A DNA stretch of 64,000 nucleotides from CAVOOW01 sp963697675. Lineage in GTDB: Bacteria; Actinomycetota; Actinomycetes; JACCUZ01. Each line of letters begins with the position of its first letter. Position 1 is the stretch's first letter. The stretch lies in the NCBI GenBank assembly GCA_963697675.1, contig CAVOOW010000005.1, positions 124,001-188,000 of the forward strand, written 5' to 3'. The position numbers were made by a program, and so were the translations under genes. Below the pieces are notes generated by a model, which worked only from the letters and a program-made list of their open reading frames with translations, searched no databases and had not been told where the DNA came from. Of the stretch, positions 55,622-64,000 are shown piece after piece.

Positions 55622-56077
55622 GTGACCGACAACCCGGAGGATCCAGCCGCTCGCGAGGCGGCCGCGCTGGCCGAACGGTGCGCCGCGGCCATGTGGGCGA
55701 CCGACCAGGCGTCCCAGGCGCTCGGCATCGAGATCAGCGACGTCTCCCCCGGGCGGGCGGTCGCCCGGCTCAGCGTGACGGCATCGATGGTCAACGGTCA
55801 CGCCATCGCGCACGGCGGTTACGTGTTCCTGCTGGCCGACACTGCCTTCGCGTTCGCCTGCAACACCTATGGCTACGCGACGGTCGCGCAGGGCGCCGAG
55901 ATCACCTTCGTCGCGCCATCGCGGCAGGGCGACGAGCTCGAGGCAGTCGCCGTCGAGCGTCAGCGCGCCGGGCGCAACGGCATCTACGACGTCACCGTGC
56001 GTCGACGCGCATCCGGCGAGGTGGTCGCAGAGTTCCGCGGCCACAGCCGACAGCTGTCCACCCGCCTCGCCCATTGA
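55622..56077 (+). CDS. paaI: PaaI-type hotdog thioesterase
   Basis: 151 residues from GTG 55622 (TTG 55613 is also open). GHAIAHGGYVFLLADTAFAF with catalytic Asp and the Gly-rich turn is the PaaI signature; it releases CoA from stalled ring-hydroxylated intermediates. Divergent from paaA, so it is probably co-regulated with the epoxidase. Confidence 0.88.
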   Translation: MTDNPEDPAAREAAALAERCAAAMWATDQASQALGIEISDVSPGRAVARLSVTASMVNGHAIAHGGYVFLLADTAFAFACNTYGYATVAQGAEITFVAPSRQGDELEAVAVERQRAGRNGIYDVTVRRRASGEVVAEFRGHSRQLSTRLAH

Positions 56078-56144
56078 CAGGGCGCAGCCGCAGGAGTCAG
56101 GTGTGAGGTGTCAGATGGTTCGCACTGCAACGAGGTGGATGGAC

Positions 56145-56960
56145 ATGAGCCAGTGGAATGCCATGACCTACGAGGGCAAGGACACCATCCTGCGCGTCGT
56201 CCGCGAGGAGGCCGAGGGGCTGTTCGCGCTTGCCGAGTCACCTGAGGCGTGGACCACGCAGAGTGCCTGCTCGGAGTGGAGCACCCGCGACATCGTCGGC
56301 CACATCGTCGACACGACAGAGGGCTACTTCGTTGCCTTCGACGCGGCGCGCGGCGGAGGCGAGGCACCGGCCCCGCATGGCCTGGGCATCATGCACGAGC
56401 GGGCGCACGAGATGGCCATCAAGTTCCGCGACCTCCCCCAGCAGGAGCTGCTCGAGCGGCTGCGCACCGACTACGCGAAGATGAACGAGATGCTCGAGGG
56501 CCTCGGCCCCGACGACTGGACCGGCCTGATGGTCAGCCACGCCTACATGGGCCCGGTCCCTGCGTTCTTCTACGCGGCGGGCCAGCTGATGGACTACGGC
56601 GTCCACTCGTGGGACATCCGCGAGGGCAGCGGCAGGGCGCACGTGCTCAACGGCGACGCCGCCGACCTGCTCGTGCCGTTCATGTTCGCCATCTGGCAGG
56701 GCACCGTGGCGGGCGAGAAGGTAGTCGACCCGATCGAGATCGGGATCCGCGTCTCCGGTCGCAACGGTGGCGACTACAAGGTGTCGGTGACCGACCAGGG
56801 CATGACCTACGAGGCCGCCGACATCGACGGGCTGCCGGCAGTGCTCGAGTTCGACGCGGGAAGCCTCGTCCTGACGGCGTTCGGCCGAGGGAACTTCGGC
56901 ACGCTGCGCGGCGACCGGCAGGTCGCGGACCGCTTCCTCAACGGCTTCTTCCGGATTTAG
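56145..56960 (+). CDS. Maleylpyruvate-isomerase-family mycothiol-dependent protein
   Basis: 271 residues from ATG 56145, preceded by GAGGTGG. The four-helix MDMPI domain includes GHIVDTTEGYF and DYGVHSWDIREG, whose His/Glu positions bind zinc in relatives, and a C-terminal SCP2-like region follows (PAVLEFDAGSLVLTAFGRG). Function in this strain unknown; mycothiol use is inferred from the family. An ATG at 56139 would be too close to the ribosome site. Confidence 0.82.
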   Translation: MSQWNAMTYEGKDTILRVVREEAEGLFALAESPEAWTTQSACSEWSTRDIVGHIVDTTEGYFVAFDAARGGGEAPAPHGLGIMHERAHEMAIKFRDLPQQELLERLRTDYAKMNEMLEGLGPDDWTGLMVSHAYMGPVPAFFYAAGQLMDYGVHSWDIREGSGRAHVLNGDAADLLVPFMFAIWQGTVAGEKVVDPIEIGIRVSGRNGGDYKVSVTDQGMTYEAADIDGLPAVLEFDAGSLVLTAFGRGNFGTLRGDRQVADRFLNGFFRI

Positions 56961-57013
56961 ACCTAGGGTGACTCCTTTCACTCACAGCAATTCGTAAGGA
57001 GCCGACCAACAAG

Positions 57014-58901
57014 ATGGGCGTCAAGGTCACTGTCGCCATCTCTGTTTTCAACCCTGGTGAGTGCATCGCGTCCTGCATCGACTCGCTGCTGGGCCAGACC
57101 ATGCCGCCGGGCGACCTCGAGGTGATCTTCGTCGACGACGGCTCGACCGACGAGACGCCGGCGCTGCTCGACCGCCTCGCGGACGATCACGAGCACATCA
57201 GGGTCATCCACCAGGAGAACTCCGGCTGGCCGGGCAAGCCGCGCAACGTCGGCCTCGAGGCAGCCCACGGCGACTTCGTCATGTTCATGGACCAGGACGA
57301 CGTCCTGGGTGCCGAGGCTATGCAGCGGATGTACGACGCGGGCGCCCGGAACCGGTCCGACATCGTCATCGGCAAGGTGACGAGCAACTTCCGGCCGGTG
57401 CCGCACTTCGTCTGGCGGGACAGCATCGAGAAGTGCACGATCCGCGACCACAACCTGATCGACAGCCTGACGCCGCACAAGATGTTCCGCCGCGACTTTC
57501 TGCTGGACACGGCATCCGCTATCCCGAGGGCAAGCGCCGGCTGGAAGACCAGCTGTTCATGGTTCGCAGCTACCTCGCGGCGCAGTGCGTGTCGATCGTC
57601 GCCGACTACCCGTGCTACTTCTACCTGAAGCGGATCGACGGCAAGAACATCGCATCGGCGCGGCCGACCCGCACGGCTACTACAGCAACCTCCGAGAGGT
57701 CCTGGACGTCATCGACGCGACGGTCGAACCGGGGGCGTTCCGCGACCACCTGCTGCGCCGCTTCTACCGCGGCGAGATGCTGGGAGTGCTCCGGACAGCC
57801 TGCTGCTACGCGGCGATGCCGACTATCGCGCGAACATGTTCGACGAGATCCGTCGCCTCGCGCTCGAGCGTTTCCCCGACACGGTGCCGGCCGGACTGGA
57901 GGCGCAGCATCGGGTGCGGCGGCCCTCGTCCGCGAGGGCCGGCTCGAGGATCTCAGGACTTCGCCAGGCGCGTCGCCAGGTCCGTGCCACCGCCAGCATG
58001 GAGCAAGTGCAGTGGCGCGACGGTGTGCTGCACGCCGACGTCGCCGCGAGCCTCGTGATGGATGACGGCTCACCTGTCCAGTTGATCCGACGAGGCGGGC
58101 GCTACGTGCTCGACCCGCGTTGGTCGACGATGTCGTTCGCAACGATGTCGCCGAGGCCGACCTCACCGGTGTGACGGCGGAAGCTGGTCGTCTTCAACCG
58201 GGAGACCGCGGTCGAGTGGTTCGTCCCGGCGCAGATCGAGGCCGACACGCAGGCGGACGCGGACGCGCCCGCAACGGTCGAGGTGCGGGCCCACCTGTCG
58301 ATCGACCCACTCACGATCGCCGGTGGCGCCTCCCTCGAGCGCGGCGTGTGGGCACTGTCCATCCGAGTGCGCGGCTGCGGCTTCCTGCGCCGGTCCGGCA
58401 TTCGCCCGACCGATGCCGCCTTCTCCCGCGAGGCCCAACCGGCGCTGCTCGGCAGTCCCGGAACGACCGTCACCCCTCGGCTCGGCCGCGAGCATTCCTA
58501 CGTCGAGCTCGACATCGACGAGGGCAGGAACTCCTTCGGGAAGGGCATGCGCACGAAGCTTCGTCAGGCGCCGAGGCTCGACCGCGAGGGCGAGCTCACG
58601 GCCGTCTTCCTGCCGTCGACGAAGCCCGGCCGAGTCCCTGCCGATCGTGGTCGAGCTGCGCGCCGGCAAGGACGCTGACCCGCTGATCGTGGCGGACGGC
58701 TCGGCTGGCGCCCGAAGACAGCGACGTCGTCCTTCGAGCGAAGCTTCCGCCGCTGTCGCTGTCCGACCGCGGGAGGGAGCTCTTCGTGCTGTGGCGTCTC
58801 GCGTCCTCACCTCACCCAGCGGTGCCGCTCGGCCGCGTCACGAGGCGGCGAGGGCGGGGCCGATCGTTACCAGGAAGATGGGCTCCCGCCGCGCGACATA
58901 A
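57014..58901 (+). pseudogene. Glycosyltransferase family 2 (teichoic-acid type), about eleven frameshifts
   Basis: The first 165 residues are intact GT-A: VAISVFNPGECIASCIDSLL, EVIFVDDGSTD, MFMDQDD. The rest can be followed only by changing frame near 57511, 57662, 57793, 57920, 57957, 57980 and 58120 (each -1, mostly a G lost from GGG), near 58178, 58632 and 58706 (+1), and once near 58850. The pieces (GIRYPEGKRRLEDQLFMVRS, YYSNLREVLDVID, NMFDEIRRLALERF, FNRETAVEWFVPAQIE) are in order and make about 630 residues, ending 4 bases from the convergent gene. Either a decayed gene or a stretch of poor sequence. Confidence 0.75.
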
Positions 58902-58905
58902 GACG

Positions 58906-59704
58906 TCAGCCCTCGTCCGGAGGCACGTAGGCGGCCGCCCGGTCGACCGCAACGTAGATCTGGCCGCCGATCGGGCTGGCGCATCTCCTCGGCGAGGTGC
59001 CCGAGCAGGCCGGCAGCGCGCGCGAGAAGGGCAACGCCGCGCAGGATGCCGACGGGGATGCCGAGGTCGGCGAGCGCGGCGCCGCAGGCTCCGGCCCCGT
59101 TCAGCGGCAGCGTGCGACCGAGCACCTCGGGATGGATCCGGCCGATGGCCTCGAACAGCCGCAGGTGTGGACCGCGCAGCCCCTCCTCGTCGGCGATGCG
59201 CAGCAGCACCGGCGTACGCGGATCGCCGTCCTTGTGCACGGGGTGCCCGAGCCCGGGCACGAAGCCACCCGCAGCACGACGCTGCTGCACGGCGACGCGC
59301 GCGAGGTCGTCGAAGGCCGCGTCGGTGGTGGGCAGCTCGCCGCCGCCGGAGACGACGCCACGGAGCGCGTCGTCGAGGAAGCGACCGGCGTCCTCGGTCA
59401 CACCGAGATAACGCGAACCGCCACCGAGCAGCCCTGCCGCCAGTGCGCCCTGGATCGACTCCGGTGCGCCGGTGAGCGTCAACCGTGCGGCAATCGCGCT
59501 GGGCGTCAGGCCGTGGTCGGCGAGGGCAACGAGCACCGCCTCGAAGACGCGCAGCTGCCCGCTGGTCGGCCGGCGCTGCATGACCAGCCAGAAGGACAGC
59601 TCACCGAAGCCGACCTGACCCATCAGGTCGCCCGCCAGGTCCTGCCCGAGCAGCTGGATCGACGTGAGATCGGACGTGCCGATCGAGGTCGGATAGTCGG
59701 TCAT
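58906..59704 (-). CDS. Citrate-synthase-like / citryl-CoA lyase family protein (one frameshift)
   Basis: 265 residues from ATG 59704, which overlaps the ligase stop as ATGA. FVPGLGHPVHKDGDPRTP contains the active-site His, and NGAGACGAALADLG the acyl-CoA region, as in short actinobacterial citryl-CoA lyase-like proteins. The end is restored by removing one base near 58972 (EEMRQP, then IGGQIYVAVDR). Its pairing with an acyl-CoA ligase suggests a CoA-ester cleaving or condensing step on an unknown acid. Confidence 0.82.
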
Positions 59705-61169
59705 GACTCGCTGTCCCACTCCTGGTCTGAGTGCCCTGAGGGCAACTGGTGCTTGGCGACCCTGGCCGTCGGGGTGCGCGGCAGTGCGTCGAGAGCCTGC
59801 CAGAACCGGGGCACCTTGAAGGCGCTGACCCGTTCGGCGGTCCATGCCGTGAGCGCCGCGAAGTCGAGCTCGCGTCCCGGCACCGCGACGACGTAGGCCT
59901 TGATCTCCTCCTCGGAGAGCTCGGACGGGACGCCGACGACCGCGCACTCGAGAACGTCGGGATGGGCGGCGATCGCCTCCTCGACCTCGGCGGGTGAGAG
60001 GTTCTCGCCGCGCCGTCGCAGCACCTCCTTCACCCGGGCGACGAACGTCAACGTGCCGTCGGCGTTCGGCGTCACCAGGTCGCCGGAGTGCAACCAGCCG
60101 TCGACGATGGTCTCCGCCGTCTGATCCGGCATCTCCCAGTAGCCGGGGGTCACCACCGGGTTGCGCAGCAAGAGCTCTCCGGTGCCACCGACCTCGACGT
60201 CGCGACCGGCGTCGTCGACGACGCGGACCTCGTTGACCGTGCCGAGTCGCGGGTGCTGGCGGGGGGTGCCGAGCGTGCCGAACGGCCGGGTGCCCCGCGC
60301 CCAGATCAGGCCGTACGGCGACTCCGACATCGCGTAGCCGCACACGACCTGCGAGCCCGAAGCGCTTCTCGAACGCCTCCTGCCACTCGCGTTCCGGCGA
60401 CGGGCCGGTGTAGCAGAGCCGAAGGTCGGTGGCGGCGTCGTCCGTCGCGCGGCGGCTGGCGCATCAGGATCTCGAGCATCGCGCCGATGGCGTTGAACTC
60501 GGTGGCGCCGTGGCGGCGGGCCGAGTCGAGGAAGCCGCTCGCCGAGAAGCGAGGCAGCAGCACCAGCCCGGCGCCGCACGCGAGCGAGCCCATCAGCGAG
60601 TAGGCCATCGCGTTGATGTGGAACAGCGGCAGCGAGGTCATCAGCCGGTCGCCGGCGCCGAGCTCCATCCAGTACGGGAAGCCCTCACCGGCCCACGCGT
60701 ACGCCCGATGGGTCTGCATCACGAGCTTGGACCGGCCTGTGGTGCCCGACGTCGGGATCAGCGTCGCCACGTCGTCGGGCGTGACATCGAAGGCCAGGCT
60801 GGTCACCGTCGCGTTGGCCCAGCCTTCGGTGAGACCGTCGACCTCCTCGTCCGTCACGACGAGTCGAGGTCGCACCTGGCCGATCAGGCCCGCGAGCTCG
60901 GCGGCGGTGCTCTTCGGGTTGGTGGCGACGGCGACCGCGCCCATGGACGTGAGAGCGAGCCAGCACAGGAGGTACGGGGGTGTGTTGCGCGCCGTCAGCA
61001 CCACGAGGTCGCCGCGAGTCACGCCGGACTCGGCGAACCGCTGCGCCACCAGCGCGACCGCGCCGACCGCCCCCTCGAACGTCAGCTGCTCGTCGTCGGT
61101 GCGCAGCCACACGCCGTCGGCATCACGCTCTGCCGCATGCAGCAGCAGCGCTGGGATCGTGTCACTCAC
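59701..61169 (-). CDS. AMP-dependent acyl-CoA ligase (two frameshifts)
   Basis: Reconstructed to 488 residues from GTG 61169. Adenylation motifs: LIPTSGTTGRSKLVMQTHRA (P-loop), CGYAMSE (as reconstructed), DGWLHSGDLV and RRRGENLSPAEVE. The final Lys of the family (PRTPTARVAKHQL) is present. Shifts near 60452 and 60358 each need one base removed (MRQP then RATDDAATDL; EKRF then GSQVVCGYAMSE). It activates an unknown carboxylic acid for the citryl-CoA-lyase-like partner. Confidence 0.87.
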
Positions 61170-61199
61170 ACGCCGGCTCCACGCGTCCGGCCCGACGGG

Positions 61200-61790
61200 T
61201 TAACGGCCGGCTGCGAGGTCTTCGATGATCTTGTCGACCAGGTGGGTCTCGACGGTGTGGTCGAGCTCGCCGCTCGCGCGCAGCTCCTGCACGGCGGGCA
61301 CCGGGTCGGCGTCGGAGAACAGGCGCTCGTCGCCGTAGTCGACCGGGCGTCCCGTCGGGTCGAGGGTCCACCACGAGGCCTCGAGGGCGATGCCGTTGTT
61401 GTCGCTGAAGTAGATCGAGCGCAGGAAGCCATGGTCGACCACGTCCGTGACCTCGCACCCGTGGCTCTTGAGCCGGTCACGCAGCCGCAGCAGGGCGTCC
61501 TCGTCGGGCAGGTTGATCGACAGGTGGTCGAACTGCGCCGCCTTCTCATACGGGACGCCCGCCGGCTTCGAGTAGGAGTCGAGGTGCTGCCCGGTGTATT
61601 CGAAGAACGCGACCGTGTTGCCCGGCCCGACCTCGAAGAAGTAGTGCCGGAACGTCGGGGTGCCGATCGTGCTGATCAAGCGAGCATCGAGCACGCCGTG
61701 CCAGAACCGCACGGTCGCGTCCATGTCCGGGGTGACGAGCGCCAGATGATGCACGCCGCGCCAGTGAACGGTGTCAGGAGTAGCAGCCAT
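61200..61790 (-). CDS. VOC-superfamily protein (dioxygenase or epimerase-like)
   Basis: 196 residues from ATG 61790. Two glyoxalase-type modules: VHHLALVTPDMDATVRFWHG and FDHLSINLPDEDALLRL open them, with IALEASWWTLDPTGRPV near the end. The conserved His and Glu positions suggest a metal site. 30 bases upstream of the ligase gene, so probably the first gene of a three-gene operon acting on one substrate. Confidence 0.82.
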   Translation of the reverse strand: MAATPDTVHWRGVHHLALVTPDMDATVRFWHGVLDARLISTIGTPTFRHYFFEVGPGNTVAFFEYTGQHLDSYSKPAGVPYEKAAQFDHLSINLPDEDALLRLRDRLKSHGCEVTDVVDHGFLRSIYFSDNNGIALEASWWTLDPTGRPVDYGDERLFSDADPVPAVQELRASGELDHTVETHLVDKIIEDLAAGR

Positions 61791-61858
61791 GTTCGGAACA
61801 TTACGCCCGGGTAGATGCACTGACAACAGTCCTCGTTCCTCTGCGAAGATGGTGTGCC

Positions 61859-62929
61859 ATGGGTCACCGACGCCTTCAGCTGGAAGGTGCCGGGCTCGTC
61901 ACGGCGTGCCTGCTGGTCACGATGGGTTGTACGTCGACGCCGGCCAGGCAACGTTCGGCCGATCAGCCATCCGGGCAGCCGACAGCGTCGGTGGCACCGA
62001 GCCGGACACCCAGCCCCACGGCAAGCCCCGCGGCCACGGCGGCTGTGCGCGTCGACCCCGTCTCCCTGCCCGCCCTGATGACCAAGCACTACGACGGTCG
62101 TGGTCTTCGGCTCGGCCGCGTGCTCGCAAGCAACGAGGCCTACGTGCGCAGGTTCGTCACCTACCGCAGCGGTGACCTGCGGATCTCGGGCATCCTCAAC
62201 GTGCCTCGCGGATCAGGCCCGTTCCCCGTGCTGGTCCTCGGCCACGGGTACATCGACCCCGCGGTCTACGTCAACGGCCAGGGACTGCTGCGCGAGCAGG
62301 ACTATCTGGCGCGGAACGGCTACGCGGTCCTGCACACGGACTACCGCGGCCACGCGGCGTCCGACGACGACCCTCGTGCCGAGGTCAGCCTGCGGCTGGG
62401 CTACACCGAGGACGTCATCAACGCGGTGCTGGCGATCCGGCGTTCGGGCCTGCCCTCGCTCGACGGCGAGCGTGTCGGACTGCTCGGTCGCTCGATGGGC
62501 GGCGGCGTGATGCTCAACGTGCTGACGGTGCAGCCCGGGCTGGTCGATGCGGCTGTCGTCTTCGCGCCCGTCAGCTCCGACACCGTCGACAACTTCGACC
62601 GCTGGATCCGCAACGACCCCGTCCGCAACAGCCTGGCCCGGTCGATCATCGACCGGCACGGCTCACCCGAGAAGGCACCGCAGTTCTGGCGCAACGTCAG
62701 CCCGCGCACCTTCTTCGACCGCATCAGCGAACCCCTGCTCGTCCACCACGGCACCGACGACGAGAGCTGCCCGATCCGCTGGAGCCGGGCCACGATGCGG
62801 GCTCTCCGGGCGGCGGGCAAGGACGCGCGGATGTTCACCTACCAGGGAGAGCACCACGCGTTCGGCCCACAGTGGCCCACCTCGATGCGACGCACCGTCG
62901 CCTTCTTCGACCGGACGCTCGCTCCCTAA
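61859..62929 (+). CDS. Lipoprotein-like alpha/beta hydrolase (S9 peptidase fold)
   Basis: 356 residues from ATG 61859. A signal peptide (LVTACLLVTMGC) ends at Cys24, a weak lipobox, then a Ser/Pro/Thr linker. Nucleophile in GRSMGGGVML, acid Asp in HHGTDDESCP, and His in GEHHAFGP make the triad. FPVLVLGHGYIDPA is the oxyanion turn. Extracellular esterase or peptidase; substrate unknown. Divergent from the VOC gene by 68 bases. Confidence 0.85.
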   Translation: MGHRRLQLEGAGLVTACLLVTMGCTSTPARQRSADQPSGQPTASVAPSRTPSPTASPAATAAVRVDPVSLPALMTKHYDGRGLRLGRVLASNEAYVRRFVTYRSGDLRISGILNVPRGSGPFPVLVLGHGYIDPAVYVNGQGLLREQDYLARNGYAVLHTDYRGHAASDDDPRAEVSLRLGYTEDVINAVLAIRRSGLPSLDGERVGLLGRSMGGGVMLNVLTVQPGLVDAAVVFAPVSSDTVDNFDRWIRNDPVRNSLARSIIDRHGSPEKAPQFWRNVSPRTFFDRISEPLLVHHGTDDESCPIRWSRATMRALRAAGKDARMFTYQGEHHAFGPQWPTSMRRTVAFFDRTLAP

Positions 62930-62939
62930 GATCACCCGG

Positions 62940-63482
62940 GTGGCTGACGTAAGCGTGCGACCCGCATCTCCCGACGACGCGCCCGCCGTCGCCGTCGTAC
63001 AGGCCGAATCGTGGAAAGAGACGTTCGCCGGCACGCTCCCGCCCGCCGTCCTCGACCTGCTGCGCGGCGCCCAGGCCGTCGAGCAGTGGCGCCTCGCCGC
63101 GGCCGAGCCCCCGAGCCGGCGCCACCACCTGCTGGTCGCTCAGGCGGGCGCCGAGGTGGTCGGGTTCGCCGCCCTCGCGCCCGCCGCCGACCCCGACACC
63201 CACGCCGAACAGGACGCCGAGCTCGTCGCCATCGGGGTGCTGCCGGACCGGCTGCGGGAGGGCCACGGGTCGCGGCTGGTCAACGCCGCCGTCGACCACC
63301 TCCGCCGGGACGGCTTCGTCCGGGCCCGGGTGTGGGTCACCGGGTCCGACCCGTTGCGACCGTTCCTCGAGGGCGCCGGCTGGGCCGCGGACGGCGCGCA
63401 CCGCACCCTCGACCTGCGCGACGACGGGACGGTCGTGGTCGCCCAGGTGCGCCTGCACGCGTCGATCGTCGACGAAGCGTGA
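62940..63482 (+). CDS. GNAT-family N-acetyltransferase
   Basis: 180 residues from GTG 62940, 10 bases after the hydrolase stop. VRPASPDDAPAVAVVQAESW is the usual start and LVAIGVLPDRLREGHGSRLV the acetyl-CoA loop (Arg-Glu-Gly-His-Gly in place of the more common Arg-x-x-Gly-x-Gly). Target unknown. Its stop overlaps the azlC start. Confidence 0.87.
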   Translation: MADVSVRPASPDDAPAVAVVQAESWKETFAGTLPPAVLDLLRGAQAVEQWRLAAAEPPSRRHHLLVAQAGAEVVGFAALAPAADPDTHAEQDAELVAIGVLPDRLREGHGSRLVNAAVDHLRRDGFVRARVWVTGSDPLRPFLEGAGWAADGAHRTLDLRDDGTVVVAQVRLHASIVDEA

Positions 63483-64000
63483 GCGCGGCTGTTCCCTGGG
63501 CTGCCCAACGCGCCCAGATCATGCGCACGTCGCTGGGAGTGGGCGTGGCGACGGGTGCCTACGGGTTGTCGTACGGGGCTCTGGGCACCGCGGCCGGTCT
63601 GTCGGTGGTGCAGACCTGCGCGCTGTCCGTGCTGATGTTCAGCGGCGGGTCGCAGTTCGCGCTGATCGGCGTGCTCGGCGGTGGCGGGTCAGCGGTGTCG
63701 GGCAGCGCGTCCGCGATGCTGCTCGGCGCCCGGAATGCGCTGTACGGCGCCCGACTGGCCCCCGTCCTGGGCCTGCACGGAGTGCGCCGGGCCGTCGGCG
63801 CCCAGCTCGTCGTCGACGAGTCGACGGCGGTCGCGCTGCGCTATGAGCCGGAGGGCTTCCCGGCCGCCCGGCTCGGTTTCTGGGCGACCGGTCTGGCGAT
63901 CTTCGTGCTCTGGAACCTCAGCACGCTGATCGGTGCCGTGCTGGGCAACGCCATCGGGGATCCCCGCGACTACGGGCTCGACGCCGCCGCTCCCGCCGCG
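63479..64000 (+). CDS. azlC: AzlC-family branched-chain amino acid exporter subunit (runs off the window)
   Basis: GTG 63479 overlaps the preceding stop as GTGA; 174 codons are in view and the frame is open at the edge. GVATGAYGLSYGALGTAAG, QTCALSVLMFSGGSQFALIG and SAMLLGARNALYGARLAP are AzlC blocks and span the first transmembrane segments. AzlD, its small partner, would be expected just past the window. Confidence 0.9.
   Translation, partial: MSAAVPWAAQRAQIMRTSLGVGVATGAYGLSYGALGTAAGLSVVQTCALSVLMFSGGSQFALIGVLGGGGSAVSGSASAMLLGARNALYGARLAPVLGLHGVRRAVGAQLVVDESTAVALRYEPEGFPAARLGFWATGLAIFVLWNLSTLIGAVLGNAIGDPRDYGLDAAAPAA

Noticed and set aside
4300..60460. Programmed +1 frameshifting as the explanation of the frame breaks
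   Set aside because: No shared slippery codon, stop codon or stimulatory structure at the 24 sites, and the inserted base is of all four kinds. Kept only as a remote alternative until reads are inspected.
4300..60460. Loss of a CG dinucleotide (-2) instead of gain of one base (+1) at the same sites
   Set aside because: Both restore the frame, but -2 would add one residue at each join. RNase J (ASLKDRRIL), the two sulfotransferase copies, MiaA, RecX and the Nei zinc finger fit +1 without an extra residue.

Overview
The window is high-GC DNA from an actinomycete chromosome. Gene content and order support this: dapF, miaA, miaB, recX, recA and a DUF3046 gene; clgR, cinA, pgsA, rimO, rodZ-like, ftsK, RNase J, dapA, dfrA and thyA; LexA boxes of the CGAAC-N4-GTTCG type; a mycothiol-dependent isomerase-family protein; an acVLRF1-family peptidyl-tRNA hydrolase; and an MT0933-type antitoxin. 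Starts are often GTG and many genes overlap by 4 bases (ATGA or GTGA). A Nocardioides-like member of the Propionibacteriales is plausible, but I cannot fix the genus.

Layout. 1-157: a control region with a LexA (SOS) box and an inverted pair of DnaA boxes, probably upstream of a gene outside the window (lexA is a guess). 158-4853: threonine aldolase, a DUF4406 protein, a DeoR regulator, lactate permease and a small membrane protein. 4863-17446: the conserved block dapF, (ggt), miaA, miaB, rny, recX, recA and DUF3046, with a few inserts (antitoxin, extradiol-dioxygenase-like gene, acidic repeat protein, carbonic anhydrase). 17586-22053: a sigma factor with a membrane-anchored propeller-like partner and an ABC-2 exporter. 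22156-22437: four 72-bp tandem repeats, each holding a long hairpin, just upstream of the helicase gene lhr (22458-27065). 27068-33123: a cell-surface polymer locus (CDP-glycerol-type polymerase, bifunctional CDP-ribitol synthase, two tandem sulfotransferase-like genes). 33190-39489: membrane protein, acVLRF1, a second ABC-2 exporter and small enzymes. 39491-41211: nei-type glycosylase, then fused remnants of an MFS gene and a MocR gene. 41290-51922: clgR, cinA, pgsA, rimO, rodZ-like, ftsK, rnj, dapA, dfrA, thyA. 51936-56960: phenylacetyl-CoA epoxidase operon paaABCDE with divergent thioesterase and isomerase-family genes. 57014-64000: a badly broken glycosyltransferase, citryl-CoA-lyase-like and acyl-CoA-ligase genes, a VOC protein, a lipoprotein hydrolase, an acetyltransferase and a truncated azlC.

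The most striking global property is frame disruption. Sixteen otherwise intact genes carry together 24 single-base shifts, and every one is of the +1 class. In each case, removing one base restores the family's expected sequence and length. One further gene, the glycosyltransferase at 57014-58901, carries about eleven shifts, mostly -1 at G runs. There is no shared slippery motif, so sequence error is the leading explanation, but the sign bias deserves a check. For these genes I give the span of the reconstructed gene and the approximate shift sites.

Other points of interest are the pairing of perfect DnaA boxes with the only two LexA boxes in the window, the homogeneous 72-bp hairpin repeats, the clean deletion scar joining two divergent gene remnants, and tandem sulfotransferase-like genes beside poly(ribitol/glycerol phosphate) synthesis genes. 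No tRNA, rRNA, insertion sequence or CRISPR array was seen. The only gene-free stretch over 300 bases is 22054-22457, filled mainly by the repeats.
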